Of a DNA stretch of 64,000 nt, positions 27,289-36,879 are shown piece after piece; the stretch's first letter is position 1, and each line of letters starts with the position of its first letter. The notes beneath the pieces are model-generated. The model saw only the letters and a list, made by a program, of their open reading frames with translations, had not been told where the DNA came from and made no database searches. The position numbers were made by a program, and so were the translations under genes. This stretch comes from Phenylobacterium deserti (lineage in GTDB: Bacteria; Pseudomonadota; Alphaproteobacteria; Caulobacterales; Caulobacteraceae): assembly GCF_003254705.1 (NCBI RefSeq), contig NZ_QFYR01000003.1, forward strand, positions 423,451 through 487,450, read 5' to 3'.

Positions 27289-28503
27289 TCAGGTCGATGT
27301 CCGTGGCGTCACACGTGCGGAAACCATGCCGGACAGGGCAATAATTAGCGCACCGAGGCCCATCCACCACTCCTGCCACACGCCGAAGTTCAGACAGGCG
27401 AACAACAGGTAGACGGCGACGGACGCCAGGGTCGCGGCCGCCGGAAGGCTGGGCGACGGGCGCGACAGCCGCACCAGGCATAGGCTCCAGAAAGCAGCGG
27501 CGGCTACGGCCCCAATCAGGCCGAGCTCCAGCCAAACCTGCAGCGGGCCGTTGTGTGGGTGCAACTGAATGCCGGGACCCATCGCCCGGCTAGAATCGAG
27601 ACCCCAACCCCGCGCAGGCGCGTCCAGGATCCAATCGATCGCATGGCTCCAGTAGCCCATCCGCCAGCTCCAGGAGAGCGGCACGGCCTCTTCGATCGCG
27701 GTGTAGTCCGCCAGCTCGCGCACGCTCCAGACAATCAGCGGCATGGCGAGGAACAGGGCGGCCACGGACATGGCCGCCGCGATCGGCAGGCCCCGAGGCC
27801 AGCGCGAGGCCAGCAGGGCGACCAGGGCGGCCAGCAGCACGGCGATCACCGGCGCATCACCCTTGAAAGCCAGGCCCGCCATGATCGTCCCGGCGGCGAT
27901 CGGCGCGATTAGCCAGGCGTCCCGCCAGCTGCGCACGCGCCCCAGCACCGCCACCGGCCAAAGCAGAGCCAGCACGAACGAGGTCTGGGCGATCTTCACC
28001 TGCGCGAGGTCGATGCGGATCGGCTGATAGAACCGGGTGTGAAGGGCGTAGAAGATCCGGCCGCCGGTGAGGCTCTCGACCGCCAGGAGCACGCCCAGGG
28101 CGACAAGGCCCCAGGCCAGCACCGACAGGGCTAGCCGCTGCAGGTGCGGGCTCGCCCGTCGCGCGCCGCAGATGGCGCTGAAGTAGAGGGGCAGTTCAGC
28201 CGCGAGCTTCACGGCTTGGCCATCCTGCGGATGCTTGGGCTGATACGGGCTCCAGGTGGTCGAGACCGCAGCCCAGATCAGCGCCCCCAGCAGGACGATC
28301 AGCGCCGGACGATCCTCGTCGGACAGCCGCAGCGCGGGAAGGCACAGCAGGCCCGCCAGCGCCATCAGGGGCGCAAAGCCTAGCGGCCCCAGCCAGGCGA
28401 ACAGCGGCGTCAGCACCGCCACGCCTACCATGACCCAACCGCACCAGGCGCCGAGACGGTCGCGCGCGTCCGCGGCCGTCCGCGGCGCTTGGGCTGGCGT
28501 CAT
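27289..28503 (-). CDS. O-antigen ligase (WaaL/Wzy_C)-like membrane protein
   Basis: 404-aa polytopic inner-membrane protein with about 10-12 hydrophobic segments. The large periplasmic loop in the second half carries WILDAPARGWGLDSSRAMG then QLHPHNGPLQVWLELGLIG, the H-x-H-N and G-W-G pattern of Wzy_C/WaaL proteins. Predicted to transfer or polymerise an undecaprenyl-linked glycan at the periplasmic face. The start overlaps the gor stop by 4 bases (ATGA). No glycosyltransferase genes are nearby. Confidence 0.82.
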   Translation of the reverse strand: MTPAQAPRTAADARDRLGAWCGWVMVGVAVLTPLFAWLGPLGFAPLMALAGLLCLPALRLSDEDRPALIVLLGALIWAAVSTTWSPYQPKHPQDGQAVKLAAELPLYFSAICGARRASPHLQRLALSVLAWGLVALGVLLAVESLTGGRIFYALHTRFYQPIRIDLAQVKIAQTSFVLALLWPVAVLGRVRSWRDAWLIAPIAAGTIMAGLAFKGDAPVIAVLLAALVALLASRWPRGLPIAAAMSVAALFLAMPLIVWSVRELADYTAIEEAVPLSWSWRMGYWSHAIDWILDAPARGWGLDSSRAMGPGIQLHPHNGPLQVWLELGLIGAVAAAAFWSLCLVRLSRPSPSLPAAATLASVAVYLLFACLNFGVWQEWWMGLGALIIALSGMVSARVTPRTST

Positions 28504-29888
28504 GCCGCCTGGCCCAGGCTCGGCGGCACGTACTTGTCGCGCATGGTGACCAGCTCTTCAGCCAGCGTGGGATGAACCGCGCAGGTGGAGTCCCATTGCT
28601 GCTTGGTCACGCCCATTTTCATGGCGATGGCGGCCATCTGGATCATCTCGGGCGCGTCGGGACCGACCACGTGGCAGCCGACCACCTTCTGGCCTTCCTG
28701 TTCGACCACCAGCTTCACGAGACAACGCTCGTCGTCGCCGGCGAAACCAGTCTTCATGGGCCGGAAGCGCTGCTGGTAGATGTCGACCTTGCCGTGGAAC
28801 CTGCGGCGGGCGTCAGCCTCCGACAGGCCCACCGACCCGACCGGCGGCTGCGAGAACACCGCAGACGCGACCATGTCGTGATCGAAGGTCGTTGGGTTGT
28901 CGTAGAACTCGGTCTGCGCAAAGGCCGCGCCCTCGCGGATCGCCACCGGCGTCAGGTTGATGCGGTCGGTCACGTCGCCCACCGCCCAGATGCTGTCGAC
29001 GTTGGTGCGCGAGTACTCGTCCACCAGGATCTGCCCGGCAGGACCAAGCTTCACGCCCGCCTTCTCGAGGCTGAGGCCGTCGGTGTAGGGCGCGCGACCG
29101 GTGGCGAACATCACCAGGTCGGTTTCGCAGTGATGGCCGTTGGTGAACTGGCTCAGGTACCCGGCGTCCGTCTTTTCGATGGAGGTGTGCTGCGCGCCGA
29201 GGATCACCTTGACGCCGCGCTTGCCGATCTCCTCGGCCACATGGGAGCGCACGTCGTCGTCGAAGCCGCGCAGAAGGTTGGGACCGCGATGGACCAGCGT
29301 GGTCTCCACGCCTAGGCCGTTGAAGATGCAGGCGAACTCCACGGCGATATAGCCGCCGCCAGCGATCACGATGCTTTTCGGCAGCTCGGGAAGGTGCAGT
29401 GCCTCGTTGGAGGTGATGGCGTGTTCTATGCCGGGCAGGTCGGTCGGGAGCCACGGCTTGCCGCCGGTGGCGATCAGGATCTTCTCGGCCGTCGCCGTGC
29501 CCCGGCCTTCCACCTCGACGGTGTGGGCGTCCACCAGCCGCGCCTTGCCATGCACCAGCTCTGCGCCGGCGTTCTGCAGGTTGCGGACATAGATCCCCGA
29601 CAGCCGGGCGATCTCCTTGTCCTTCTCCGCGATCAGCCGCGGCCAGTCGAAGGTTCGCTCGCCGACGGTCCAACCGTAACGCTCGGCCAGGTCGAAGCCG
29701 TGGGCGAACTCGGAGGCGTAGACCAGCAGCTTCTTGGGCACACAGCCGCGGATCACGCAGGTGCCGCCGACCCGGAACTCCTCCGCAACCGCCACCTTGG
29801 CTCCCGAGAGGGCCGCCAGGCGCGCGGCGCGAACGCCGCCCGAACCCGCGCCGATTACGAAGAGATCAAAGTCGTAGTTCGCCACCAT
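28500..29888 (-). CDS. gor: Glutathione-disulfide reductase
   Basis: 462-aa FAD/NADPH enzyme that regenerates reduced glutathione. The redox-active pair is in GGTCVIRGCVPKKLL (about residues 42-56), the FAD-binding GAGSGGVRAARLAA is N-terminal, the NAD(P) loop GGGYIAVEFACI is central, and the C-terminal CAVHPTLAEELVTM gives the catalytic His-Glu. Follows rpiA after 11 bases in the glmU-rpiA-gor-ligase leftward run. Confidence 0.95.
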   Translation of the reverse strand: MVANYDFDLFVIGAGSGGVRAARLAALSGAKVAVAEEFRVGGTCVIRGCVPKKLLVYASEFAHGFDLAERYGWTVGERTFDWPRLIAEKDKEIARLSGIYVRNLQNAGAELVHGKARLVDAHTVEVEGRGTATAEKILIATGGKPWLPTDLPGIEHAITSNEALHLPELPKSIVIAGGGYIAVEFACIFNGLGVETTLVHRGPNLLRGFDDDVRSHVAEEIGKRGVKVILGAQHTSIEKTDAGYLSQFTNGHHCETDLVMFATGRAPYTDGLSLEKAGVKLGPAGQILVDEYSRTNVDSIWAVGDVTDRINLTPVAIREGAAFAQTEFYDNPTTFDHDMVASAVFSQPPVGSVGLSEADARRRFHGKVDIYQQRFRPMKTGFAGDDERCLVKLVVEQEGQKVVGCHVVGPDAPEMIQMAAIAMKMGVTKQQWDSTCAVHPTLAEELVTMRDKYVPPSLGQAA

Positions 29889-29899
29889 ACGCTCCTTCT

Positions 29900-30589
29900 T
29901 TACGGCTCCAGGACATGCACGCCGTCCGGCGCGCCGATCAGGGCCTGGTCGGCAAGGTCGAGGAAGAGGCCATGGTCGACCACGCCGGTCACGCTCTTCA
30001 GCGCGTCCGCCAGGGCCGCCGGCTCCTCGATCCGGCCGCAGGCTGCGTCATAGATGAGGTTTCCACCGTCGGTTCGCACGGGCTGGCCGTCTTTCATGCG
30101 CAGACGCGGCGCAATCCCGAGGTCGCATTCGGACAGCGCGTCGCAGATCCGCAGCGCCGTGGTCTTATGCCCGAAGGCCACCACCTCGATCGGCAAGGCG
30201 AACTTGCCGAGGGTGGGCACCACCTTGGCTGCGTCCGCGATGACGACGCAGCGCTTGGAGGCTTCCCAGACCAGCTTCTCGCGCAAAAGGGCCGCGCCGC
30301 CGCCCTTGATCAGCGACAGGCCAGGGCCGACTTCGTCCGCGCCGTCGACGGTAAGGTCGATCTCGCGGGTCTCACCGAGCTCCGCCAGCTTCATGCCCAG
30401 AGAGGCCGCGAGCTGCGCCGTCGCCTCGGAGGTGCAGACGCAGGTGACGTCGAGCTGGCGCGCGCCCAGCGCCTTCACAAACCAGGCCGCGGTGGAGCCG
30501 GTGCCCAGGCCCACCACCATGCCGCTTTCGACCAGAGCCGCGGCGGCTTCGCCGGCGGCCCTCTTCTGCGCGTCCGCGTCGCTCATCAC
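29900..30589 (-). CDS. rpiA: Ribose-5-phosphate isomerase A
   Basis: 229 aa. Interconverts ribose 5-phosphate and ribulose 5-phosphate in the pentose-phosphate pathway. Phosphate loop [12 protein letters not shown] (about 28-39) and catalytic DGADEV and [13 protein letters not shown] motifs are intact. Start overlaps the glmU stop by 4 bases (ATGA at 30586-30589). Confidence 0.96.
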   Translation of the reverse strand: MMSDADAQKRAAGEAAAALVESGMVVGLGTGSTAAWFVKALGARQLDVTCVCTSEATAQLAASLGMKLAELGETREIDLTVDGADEVGPGLSLIKGGGAALLREKLVWEASKRCVVIADAAKVVPTLGKFALPIEVVAFGHKTTALRICDALSECDLGIAPRLRMKDGQPVRTDGGNLIYDAACGRIEEPAALADALKSVTGVVDHGLFLDLADQALIGAPDGVHVLEP

Positions 30590-31944
30590 GATCCCTTCTT
30601 CGCCGCCTTCTCAGCGGCTCTTCGTTGGCGGAAAGCCTTGGCCCAGCCTTCCTTCACGGCCATCGGCCCGCGCGCGACGGCCAAGGCGTCGGCCGGCACG
30701 TCCCGGGTGATCACCGAGCCGGAGCCGGTCATGGCGCCGGCGCCGACGGTCACCGGAGCGACCAGGGCGCTGTTGGAGCCCACGAAAGCGCCTTCGCCCA
30801 CGACCGTCTGGGCTTTGAAGTAGCCGTCGTAGTTACAGAAGATGGTCCCTGCCCCGATGTTGGCTTTCGCCCCCACCTGGCCGTCGCCGAGATAGCTCAG
30901 GTGGTTCGCCTTGGCGCCTTGGCCAACCTTGACGTTCTTCACCTCGACGAAATTCCCGATGTGGGCTTCGGGGCCGATGTCAGCGCCAGGGCGTAGACGA
31001 GCATAGGGGCCGACCTGGGCGCCGGCGCGCACCGTAGCGCCTTCCAGGTGGCTGAAGGCGCGGATCTGGGCGCCGGTCTCCACCGTGACGCCCGGCGCAA
31101 ACACCACGAACTGCTCCACCGTCACGCCCGCGGCGATCTGAGTGTCCCAGGAAAAGTGGACCGTCTCAGGCGCTAGCATCACGACGCCTTCGGCCAGGAA
31201 CCGCTGGCGCTGACGTTGCTGGAACACCGCTTCCGCCTGCGACAGCTGGAGGGGGGTGTCGCAGCCCATGACCGCGCTTTCGGGCGCCATGTGGGCGCGG
31301 ACGGTTCCACCGTCGCCGACCGCCAGGCCCACCACGTCGGTGAGGTAGTATTCCTGCTTGGCGTTGGCGTTTCCGACACGGCCAAGCCAGCCGAACAGCC
31401 GAGCGCGGTCGGCGACCATCATGCCGGCGTTGCAGGTGCGCACAGCGCGTTCGGCGTCATTGGCGTCCCGCGCTTCGACGATCCGCAAGACCTCGCCGGT
31501 CGGTGCGGTGATGATCCGGCCGTAAAGCAGCGGATCGACGGGCTCGAACCCCATCAACGCCAGGTCCGCGCCGTCCGCCCGCAATGCGAACAGCGGCTCG
31601 AGGTCTTCCGTCCGCAGCAAGGGGGCGTCGGCATAGGTGATCAGCACGTCGCCGTCGAAATCGGCCAGCGCCTTCTCGGCGGCCAGCACGGCGTGAGCGG
31701 TGCCCAGGGGCGGATATTGAACAGCGATGGCCGCAGAGCCGAGCCGCTTCTCGGCCGTTTCGCGAACGCTCGGACTGTGATCGCCGACCACGATCACCAC
31801 CCGTTCGCAGCCCGCCGCCTGGACGGTGTCGATGGCTCGGTCGAGATGGGTGCGGCCACCCACCTTGTGCAGAACCTTGGGGGTCGCGGATTTCATGCGT
31901 GTCCCCTGCCCGGCGGCTAGGATCACGGCGGCGCGGGCGGTCAT
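30586..31944 (-). CDS. glmU: Bifunctional GlmU (GlcN-1-P acetyltransferase / GlcNAc-1-P uridyltransferase)
   Basis: 452 aa from ATG 31944 (a TTG two codons upstream is less likely). Makes UDP-GlcNAc for peptidoglycan and LPS. The N-terminal pyrophosphorylase domain starts [20 protein letters not shown]; the C-terminal half is a left-handed beta helix of hexapeptide repeats (about 255-420) with [14 protein letters not shown] at the acetyltransferase site. Coupled to rpiA downstream and divergent from gph. Confidence 0.95.
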   Translation of the reverse strand: MTARAAVILAAGQGTRMKSATPKVLHKVGGRTHLDRAIDTVQAAGCERVVIVVGDHSPSVRETAEKRLGSAAIAVQYPPLGTAHAVLAAEKALADFDGDVLITYADAPLLRTEDLEPLFALRADGADLALMGFEPVDPLLYGRIITAPTGEVLRIVEARDANDAERAVRTCNAGMMVADRARLFGWLGRVGNANAKQEYYLTDVVGLAVGDGGTVRAHMAPESAVMGCDTPLQLSQAEAVFQQRQRQRFLAEGVVMLAPETVHFSWDTQIAAGVTVEQFVVFAPGVTVETGAQIRAFSHLEGATVRAGAQVGPYARLRPGADIGPEAHIGNFVEVKNVKVGQGAKANHLSYLGDGQVGAKANIGAGTIFCNYDGYFKAQTVVGEGAFVGSNSALVAPVTVGAGAMTGSGSVITRDVPADALAVARGPMAVKEGWAKAFRQRRAAEKAAKKGS

Positions 31945-32053
31945 GAGCAAGACTCCGGCGGACTCAGAACAGGCGTGTCGCGGCGAGGCTTAGCAAGCCT
32001 TGTGGCCGGGCGCGAGAAGCGGCTAAGCGGATCGGTCAGCCAGGAGACCTCAC

Positions 32054-32761
32054 GTGCCGCAAGCCGCCGATCTGACCGCTCTCGCGGGCGCCACCATCGC
32101 GTTCGATCTGGATGGCACGCTGGTGGACACCGCACCCGACCTGATCGGCACGCTGAACGTCCTGCTCGGCGAGGAAGGCTTGCCGGCGCTGCCTCTGGAG
32201 GAGGCCAGGCCCTTCATCGGGCGGGGTGCGCGATGGATGATCGGCCGCGGGTTCGAGGCGGCGGGCGCGCCGCTGGAGCCGGAGCAGCTGAAGGACCTCT
32301 TCAACCGCTTCATCGCCCACTACGAGGCGCATATCGCCGACACCAGCCGGCCGTTCCCCGGCGTGGAGACGGCGCTGACCGAGCTGAAAGACGCGGGCGC
32401 GAAGCTCGCCGTCTGCACCAACAAGCTGACCGGCCTGTCGCTGCGGCTGCTCGACGCCCTCGACCTCACCCGCCACTTCGACGCGGTGGTCGGGGCCGAT
32501 GCGGCGCAAGCGCAGAAGCCGGATCCCCGTCATCTGATCGCCGCTGTGACCGAGGCCGGCGGCTCCATGGACACGGCGATCCTGGTGGGCGACGCCGCCA
32601 CCGACGCCGGCGCGGCGCGGTCCGCCAGCGCGGGTCTGATCCTGGTGAGCTTCGGCTACACCGAGACCCCGGCCGCCGATCTCTCGCCGGACATTCTCAT
32701 CCACAGCTTTGATGAGCTGCCCCAGGCGTGCGTCCGGCTTTTGGGCGCTTGCGGCGCGTAA
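32054..32761 (+). CDS. gph: Phosphoglycolate phosphatase (HAD superfamily)
   Basis: 235 aa starting at GTG 32054, preceded by AGGAG. HAD motif I FDLDGTLVDTAPDL, motif II in LAVCTNKLTG, and motif III/IV in KPDPRHLI ... VGDAATDAGAA. Dephosphorylates 2-phosphoglycolate, for example from oxidative DNA repair. The family has relaxed specificity, so the exact substrate is probable, not certain. Divergent from glmU; a short inverted repeat (31986-31991 with 31995-32000) lies in the 109-base gap. Confidence 0.86.
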   Translation: MPQAADLTALAGATIAFDLDGTLVDTAPDLIGTLNVLLGEEGLPALPLEEARPFIGRGARWMIGRGFEAAGAPLEPEQLKDLFNRFIAHYEAHIADTSRPFPGVETALTELKDAGAKLAVCTNKLTGLSLRLLDALDLTRHFDAVVGADAAQAQKPDPRHLIAAVTEAGGSMDTAILVGDAATDAGAARSASAGLILVSFGYTETPAADLSPDILIHSFDELPQACVRLLGACGA

Positions 32762-32816
32762 GTCTTACGGCTATACGCCTCGACCTTCCCGGACGGCCCT
32801 GGCCGTCACGACCGGC

Positions 32817-32891
32817 GGATGCGTAGCTCAGCGGGAGAGCACCTCGTTCACACCGAGGGGGTCACAGGTTCAATCCCTGTCGCATCCACCA
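32817..32891 (+). tRNA. tRNA-Val (anticodon CAC)
   Basis: 75 nt including encoded CCA. All arms fold: acceptor GGATGCG/CGCATCC (32817-32823 with 32881-32887), D stem GCTC/GAGC, anticodon stem CCTCG/CGAGG with loop TTCACAC (anticodon CAC), and T stem ACAGG/CCTGT with loop TTCAATC. It reads GUG valine codons. No integrase or direct repeat is next to its 3' end. Confidence 0.95.
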
Positions 32892-32991
32892 TTTCCTCCA
32901 AACACATGCCCTTCCCGATGGCACAGCGCTCGCGCGCTGGACGCATTGGCTTGGTCTGCCTAAGTGGTCTGACCCTTGGAGGAGACAACAC

Positions 32992-34089
32992 ATGCCGATG
33001 ATCAAGAGCGCCGTGGTGGCCGCCGCCTTCACCTCTCTGGGCCTGGCTGCCTGCGCGACCGATAGCGCGTCCGGTGGCGCTGCGAGCGGCTCCGCCACGA
33101 GCCCCGCGAGCGCGTCGCGCTACCTGTCCCAACCGATCATCCCAGGCATGTACACCGCCGACCCGTCGGCGCACGTGTTCAACAACCGCATCTACCTCTA
33201 CCCCTCGCATGACATCGACGCAGGCGTGCCGGACGACGACCAGGGCAGCCACTTCGCGATGCGCGACTACCGCGTTTTCTCCATGGACCGGGTCGGCGCG
33301 CCGATCACCGACCACGGCGTCGCTCTGGACCTGAAGGACGTGCCCTGGGCGGCGCGCCAGCTGTGGGCGCCGGACGCGGCGGAGAAGAACGGCAAGTACT
33401 TCCTCTACTTCCCGGCCAAGGACCGCCAGGACATCTTCCGCATCGGCGTGGCGGTCTCGGACCGTCCCGAGGGGCCGTTCAAGGCCGAGCCCACGCCGAT
33501 CCCCGGCAGCTTCAGCATCGATCCGGCCATCTTCCGCGACGGGAACGAGCACTACATGGTGTTCGGCGGCATCTGGGGCGGCCAGCTGCAGCGCTGGGCC
33601 ACTGGCCAGTGGAACCCCAACGGGTCCAACAGCGACCTCGGCCAACCTGACCGTCCGGCCCTGACGCCCAAGTTCGCCAAGATGAGCGCGGACATGCTGA
33701 CGTTCGCCGAAACACCGCGCGACCTGGTGATCGTGGATGAAGCCGGCCAGCCGCTGAAGGGCGGCGACACCAGCCGTCGGTTCTTCGAAGGGGCCTGGAT
33801 GCACAAGCACAACGGCCTGTACTACCTCAGCTACTCCACCGGCGAGACGCACCGGATTGTCTATGCGACCAGCCAGACGCCCTATGGGCCGTTCACCTAC
33901 CGCGGCGTCGTGCTGGAGCCGGTGCAGGGCTGGACCACCCACCACTCGATCGTGCAGCACGAAGGGAAGTGGTGGCTGTTCTACCACGACACCCAGATGT
34001 CCGGGAAAACCCACCTGCGGAACGTCAAGGTGACCGAGCTGCGCTACAACTCGGACGGCACGATCCAGACGATCAACCCGATGCGCTAA
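32992..34089 (+). CDS. GH43-family glycosidase, lipoprotein
   Basis: 365 aa. A short signal with lipobox LAAC (Cys at about residue 22) suggests an outer-membrane or periplasmic lipoprotein. The five-bladed propeller domain has the GH43 triad in order: Asp in YTADPSAHVFNNRIYLYPS, Asp in SIDPAIFRDGNEHYM and Glu in FFEGAWMHKHNGLYYLSYS. Members cleave arabinofuranosides or xylosides from plant hemicellulose and pectin; specificity cannot be read here. It is preceded by GGAGG, and a hairpin follows. Stands alone. Confidence 0.87.
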   Translation: MPMIKSAVVAAAFTSLGLAACATDSASGGAASGSATSPASASRYLSQPIIPGMYTADPSAHVFNNRIYLYPSHDIDAGVPDDDQGSHFAMRDYRVFSMDRVGAPITDHGVALDLKDVPWAARQLWAPDAAEKNGKYFLYFPAKDRQDIFRIGVAVSDRPEGPFKAEPTPIPGSFSIDPAIFRDGNEHYMVFGGIWGGQLQRWATGQWNPNGSNSDLGQPDRPALTPKFAKMSADMLTFAETPRDLVIVDEAGQPLKGGDTSRRFFEGAWMHKHNGLYYLSYSTGETHRIVYATSQTPYGPFTYRGVVLEPVQGWTTHHSIVQHEGKWWLFYHDTQMSGKTHLRNVKVTELRYNSDGTIQTINPMR

Positions 34090-34102
34090 GCGGGTCGGGC
34101 GT

Positions 34103-34131
34103 TCACCGGGTCCGTAGATCAGACCCGGTGA
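34103..34131. terminator. Bidirectional terminator between GH43 and hydrolase genes
   Basis: A 10-bp stem (34103-34112 with 34122-34131) with a 9-nt loop sits in the 52-base gap between the convergent stops at 34089 and 34142. Confidence 0.7.
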
Positions 34132-34141
34132 TCCGCCGAGA

Positions 34142-35875
34142 TCAAGCGCTCTTGGGCAGGCGATGCGCGGCGGGCGCGAGCTCCAGCGCCCGGAGAATGT
34201 CGCCCATGGCGTTTCGCTGGCTCTGAGGCGAGAACAACGCGTGGTCGATGTCGCGACGCATCGAGACGGTGAATCCGCGTTGGCGGGCGATCCACCCGCA
34301 CTCCAGGCCGAACTCCGCTTCCAGGCTGCGCGTCGAAGCGTCGCCACGGCCAAGGATCAAGTGAACGCGCACGCCGCGCCGGGCCGCCGCCTGGAGCCGG
34401 GCCCGAACCTTTCGGCACGGCGCATCGGGAATCGTCGAGGAGACCAGCCCCTGGAGCTTGCGCGCCACCCTTGGCGTCAGCCCGTCCTTCGCCGGCGGCG
34501 GCGCCGGCGGCTTGAGCGGGTCGGCTCCGTTCAGCGCCATCTCCGACCGCATCTGGAGCGGCATCCGCTCGGGCCGCCAGACCAGCCAGCTGTTGATGGC
34601 GATCGCCCGATCGAACTGCGGGTCATCCAGAACCGCCTGGATCGCGTGATAGCCGCCCGTGCAGACGCCGAGCAGGGTGATTTCGCTGTAGCCGTGCGCA
34701 CGGACGAGCTCAGCCGCCGCCCGGAAGTCTGGCAGACGCGGGGTGTCGTAGGGATGGCTGCGCCAGGCCTCGCCCGATGCGCTTTCGCCAACACCCCGGA
34801 AATCGAAGCGCAACGCGGCGACGCCGGCCTTGGCGAGCGTGCGGCAGGCCTGGGCGGCGAACCCGCCAATGCCGGCGCGCGGATCGCCCGCGGTGTTGCC
34901 GATAAGAACGGCGCGGGCGCCGCCGCCGTTAGACGGCAGGCAGAGCACCCCGCGCAAACCGTCGCCGAACGCCACCGGCCGCTCGCGCCACCCGCCCTGC
35001 TCCAGGACTGCCGGGGCCAGCGCCGGCGCCTTCTTGGGGCGGGGCGCGCCAGCCGCGAAATACTCCAGCCACTCGGCAGCTTCCTCAAGCACACGCGTCG
35101 GCTGCTCGTTGACGTGAGGCTCCTTGAAGAAAGCAGCGTGTCCTTCGAAGGGCCGCACCGTCGCGTCGGGGCCAAGGGTCGCGGCCAGCGCCGCGCCGGA
35201 GGGCGGCGCGGCCATGAAGGCGTCGCGCCAGACGCGCGGCGTCTTAGTCACGTCCACGGACTGGAGACTTTGGATCGTCGCCGCGGAAAGCCGCACGCCG
35301 TCGACTTCGATGGAGCCATCGGTTGTGGCGGGCGCACGCTGGATCGCTGCGGCGAAGCGCAGGTCACGCAACCAGGCCGCTCCGCTGGGCGTCGGCGACA
35401 GCAGCATGACCCCGTCAGGCTTGACACTTTCGGCCGCCGCGAGGGCGAGTGCGCCGCCGGCGCGAACACCGCACAGCACCAACTGCTGGGCGCCCGTGTA
35501 GGCGCGGGCGAAAGCCGCAGCCGCGTGCACGCCGCCGAGCCAAGCGTCCCATTGATCCGCCTCCGGCTCAAGGCCGAGGGAGTCCCCCTCCCCCAGGTTA
35601 TCGTAGCGCAGGACCTGGAAGCCGCGACGCGCCAGATCTTCTGCCCACAGAAACATCGGCCGGTAGGCGCAACGCGCATCGCGCCCGGCTGGCGGGCAAA
35701 TGACCACCGTAACGCCCAGACGCGGCTTGCTCGTCGGCCGGTGCAACACGCCGGCATGGCCCTCGAAACTGACGGGGATGAACTCGGTGGAAAGGGGGTG
35801 TTCGACGTCGATGTCGCCCAGCTGAATAGACGGCTCGAGCACGAAGCGCTTTTCCCCTGCCGCCAAAAAGCCCAT
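34142..35875 (-). CDS. Tandem alpha/beta-hydrolase fusion, exosortase-A-associated type
   Basis: 577 aa from ATG 35875. Two alpha/beta-hydrolase domains are fused: domain 1 about residues 15-265 and domain 2 about 300-570. The nucleophile elbow of domain 1 reads GVRAG (in LVLCGVRAGGALALA), with Arg at the Ser position. Domain 2 reads GVCTG (in ITLLGVCTGGYHAI), with Cys. From memory, exosortase-A hydrolase 2 (TIGR03101) has a GLRLG elbow and hydrolase 1 (TIGR03100) a Cys elbow, so this looks like both joined in one chain. No signal peptide. Divergent from the GNAT-ACP-decarboxylase-ligase operon, with which it should act, perhaps as a thioesterase or acyl-transfer partner. Confidence 0.75.
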   Translation of the reverse strand: MGFLAAGEKRFVLEPSIQLGDIDVEHPLSTEFIPVSFEGHAGVLHRPTSKPRLGVTVVICPPAGRDARCAYRPMFLWAEDLARRGFQVLRYDNLGEGDSLGLEPEADQWDAWLGGVHAAAAFARAYTGAQQLVLCGVRAGGALALAAAESVKPDGVMLLSPTPSGAAWLRDLRFAAAIQRAPATTDGSIEVDGVRLSAATIQSLQSVDVTKTPRVWRDAFMAAPPSGAALAATLGPDATVRPFEGHAAFFKEPHVNEQPTRVLEEAAEWLEYFAAGAPRPKKAPALAPAVLEQGGWRERPVAFGDGLRGVLCLPSNGGGARAVLIGNTAGDPRAGIGGFAAQACRTLAKAGVAALRFDFRGVGESASGEAWRSHPYDTPRLPDFRAAAELVRAHGYSEITLLGVCTGGYHAIQAVLDDPQFDRAIAINSWLVWRPERMPLQMRSEMALNGADPLKPPAPPPAKDGLTPRVARKLQGLVSSTIPDAPCRKVRARLQAAARRGVRVHLILGRGDASTRSLEAEFGLECGWIARQRGFTVSMRRDIDHALFSPQSQRNAMGDILRALELAPAAHRLPKSA

Positions 35876-36159
35876 CTTCAAGGCGCCCCCTAAAGTTGCG
35901 CTCGCCGGCGCGGGTTGTCCACAAGCTATTGGATAGATTGCGCTCTGTGGCTTGAGCGCACTGTGCAACGCAGCACCGCGCCTTTCTGATCCTCCCCGGC
36001 GCCGAAATTCCGCCACGAAACTGCCGAGCTCGCGGCAACCGCTGCCGTTGAGCGGCGTTAATCGTACAGTCAAGCCTGTGAGGGAGGCGTCCTTGACCTG
36101 CCGCTGCGCCAGATTCTGCGCTCGCCCGACCCGCAACCCGGGCTCGTGAGCGCCTAGTC
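35876..36159. promoter_or_regulatory. Divergent promoter region of the carrier-protein module
   Basis: 284 bases without a gene between the hydrolase fusion and the GNAT gene. It is less GC-rich near 35925-35945 and contains small inverted repeats, for example GCGCTC/GAGCGC around 35940-35960. A TTGACC at about 36093 could be a -35 element for the rightward operon, but the matching -10 is poor. Confidence 0.4.
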
Positions 36160-36852
36160 ATGCCTGAACCGCTGGTTGAGCCTGAAGCCGTGGATACGAA
36201 TCCTGGCGTTCGTCGCGCCCACGCGGCGGATATCCCGTTCCTCGCCTGGGCGATGTACGAATCCATGCTGCCCGGCGTGGGCTATGGGATCTTCGACGCG
36301 GCGCTTGAAGGCTCGGGCACGGACCCCATCGCCTTTCATGAAGCGCTGCTGGAAGTCGGCGCCAACAACTGGGGACAGCTGGACAGCTTCTTCATCATAG
36401 ACGCGCCCGATGGAACGCCGGGTGCGGCGATGGCTTATTTCATATCTTCGATGTCCGACCGCCGTCCGCTGACGGCGCAGGGCTTCAAAGCCGTGTCGGC
36501 TCATCTGGGCTGGAGCCCGGAGGTCGCACGCGAATTTTGGCGCAAGTACACCAGCTTCTTCGGCCTGTTCGGCAACGCTCCGCAGCTCGAGCATCCGACG
36601 GATTACGTGCTGGAGTACGCCGCGGTGCGGCCCGACTTGCGCCGCCAGGGTCTCTACGGCCGGCTGATCGAAGCCCATGCCAGACAGGCGCGGGCCCTCG
36701 GACACACGGCTCTCGGCAATACGGCGATCCTCGGCAACGACAAGGTGCTGGGGGCGATGGCGAAGTGGGGGTTTGAAGAACATGCCCGGTTCGGGCCCGA
36801 GCATTACCGGGGTCAGTTCCCCGGAATGATCCGCGTTGTGAAGGCGCTCTAG
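36160..36852 (+). CDS. GNAT-family N-acetyltransferase-like protein of the carrier-protein module
   Basis: 230 aa. The central part (about 140-205) has the GNAT acetyl-CoA/acyl-pantetheine-binding pattern: YAAVRPDLRRQGLYGRLIEA with R-x-x-G-L-Y-G. First gene of a tight rightward operon (28 bases to the carrier protein). It might transfer the carrier-bound acyl group to an amine acceptor, using the ACP arm in place of CoA; that is inference from context. Substrate unknown. Confidence 0.72.
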   Translation: MPEPLVEPEAVDTNPGVRRAHAADIPFLAWAMYESMLPGVGYGIFDAALEGSGTDPIAFHEALLEVGANNWGQLDSFFIIDAPDGTPGAAMAYFISSMSDRRPLTAQGFKAVSAHLGWSPEVAREFWRKYTSFFGLFGNAPQLEHPTDYVLEYAAVRPDLRRQGLYGRLIEAHARQARALGHTALGNTAILGNDKVLGAMAKWGFEEHARFGPEHYRGQFPGMIRVVKAL

Positions 36853-36879
36853 CCCTCACCGTTTCCCAATTCCAAGACG

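Noticed and set aside
25608..27344. 578-codon open frame opposite DAHP synthase
   Set aside because: Shadow of a well-supported enzyme; composition is unlike a protein.
32817..32891. tRNA-Val as an integration site
   Set aside because: No integrase, direct repeat of the tRNA 3' end or compositional island is seen on either side.
34163..35893. 576-codon open frame opposite the hydrolase fusion
   Set aside because: Arg/Gly/Ala-rich antisense frame with no recognisable domain.
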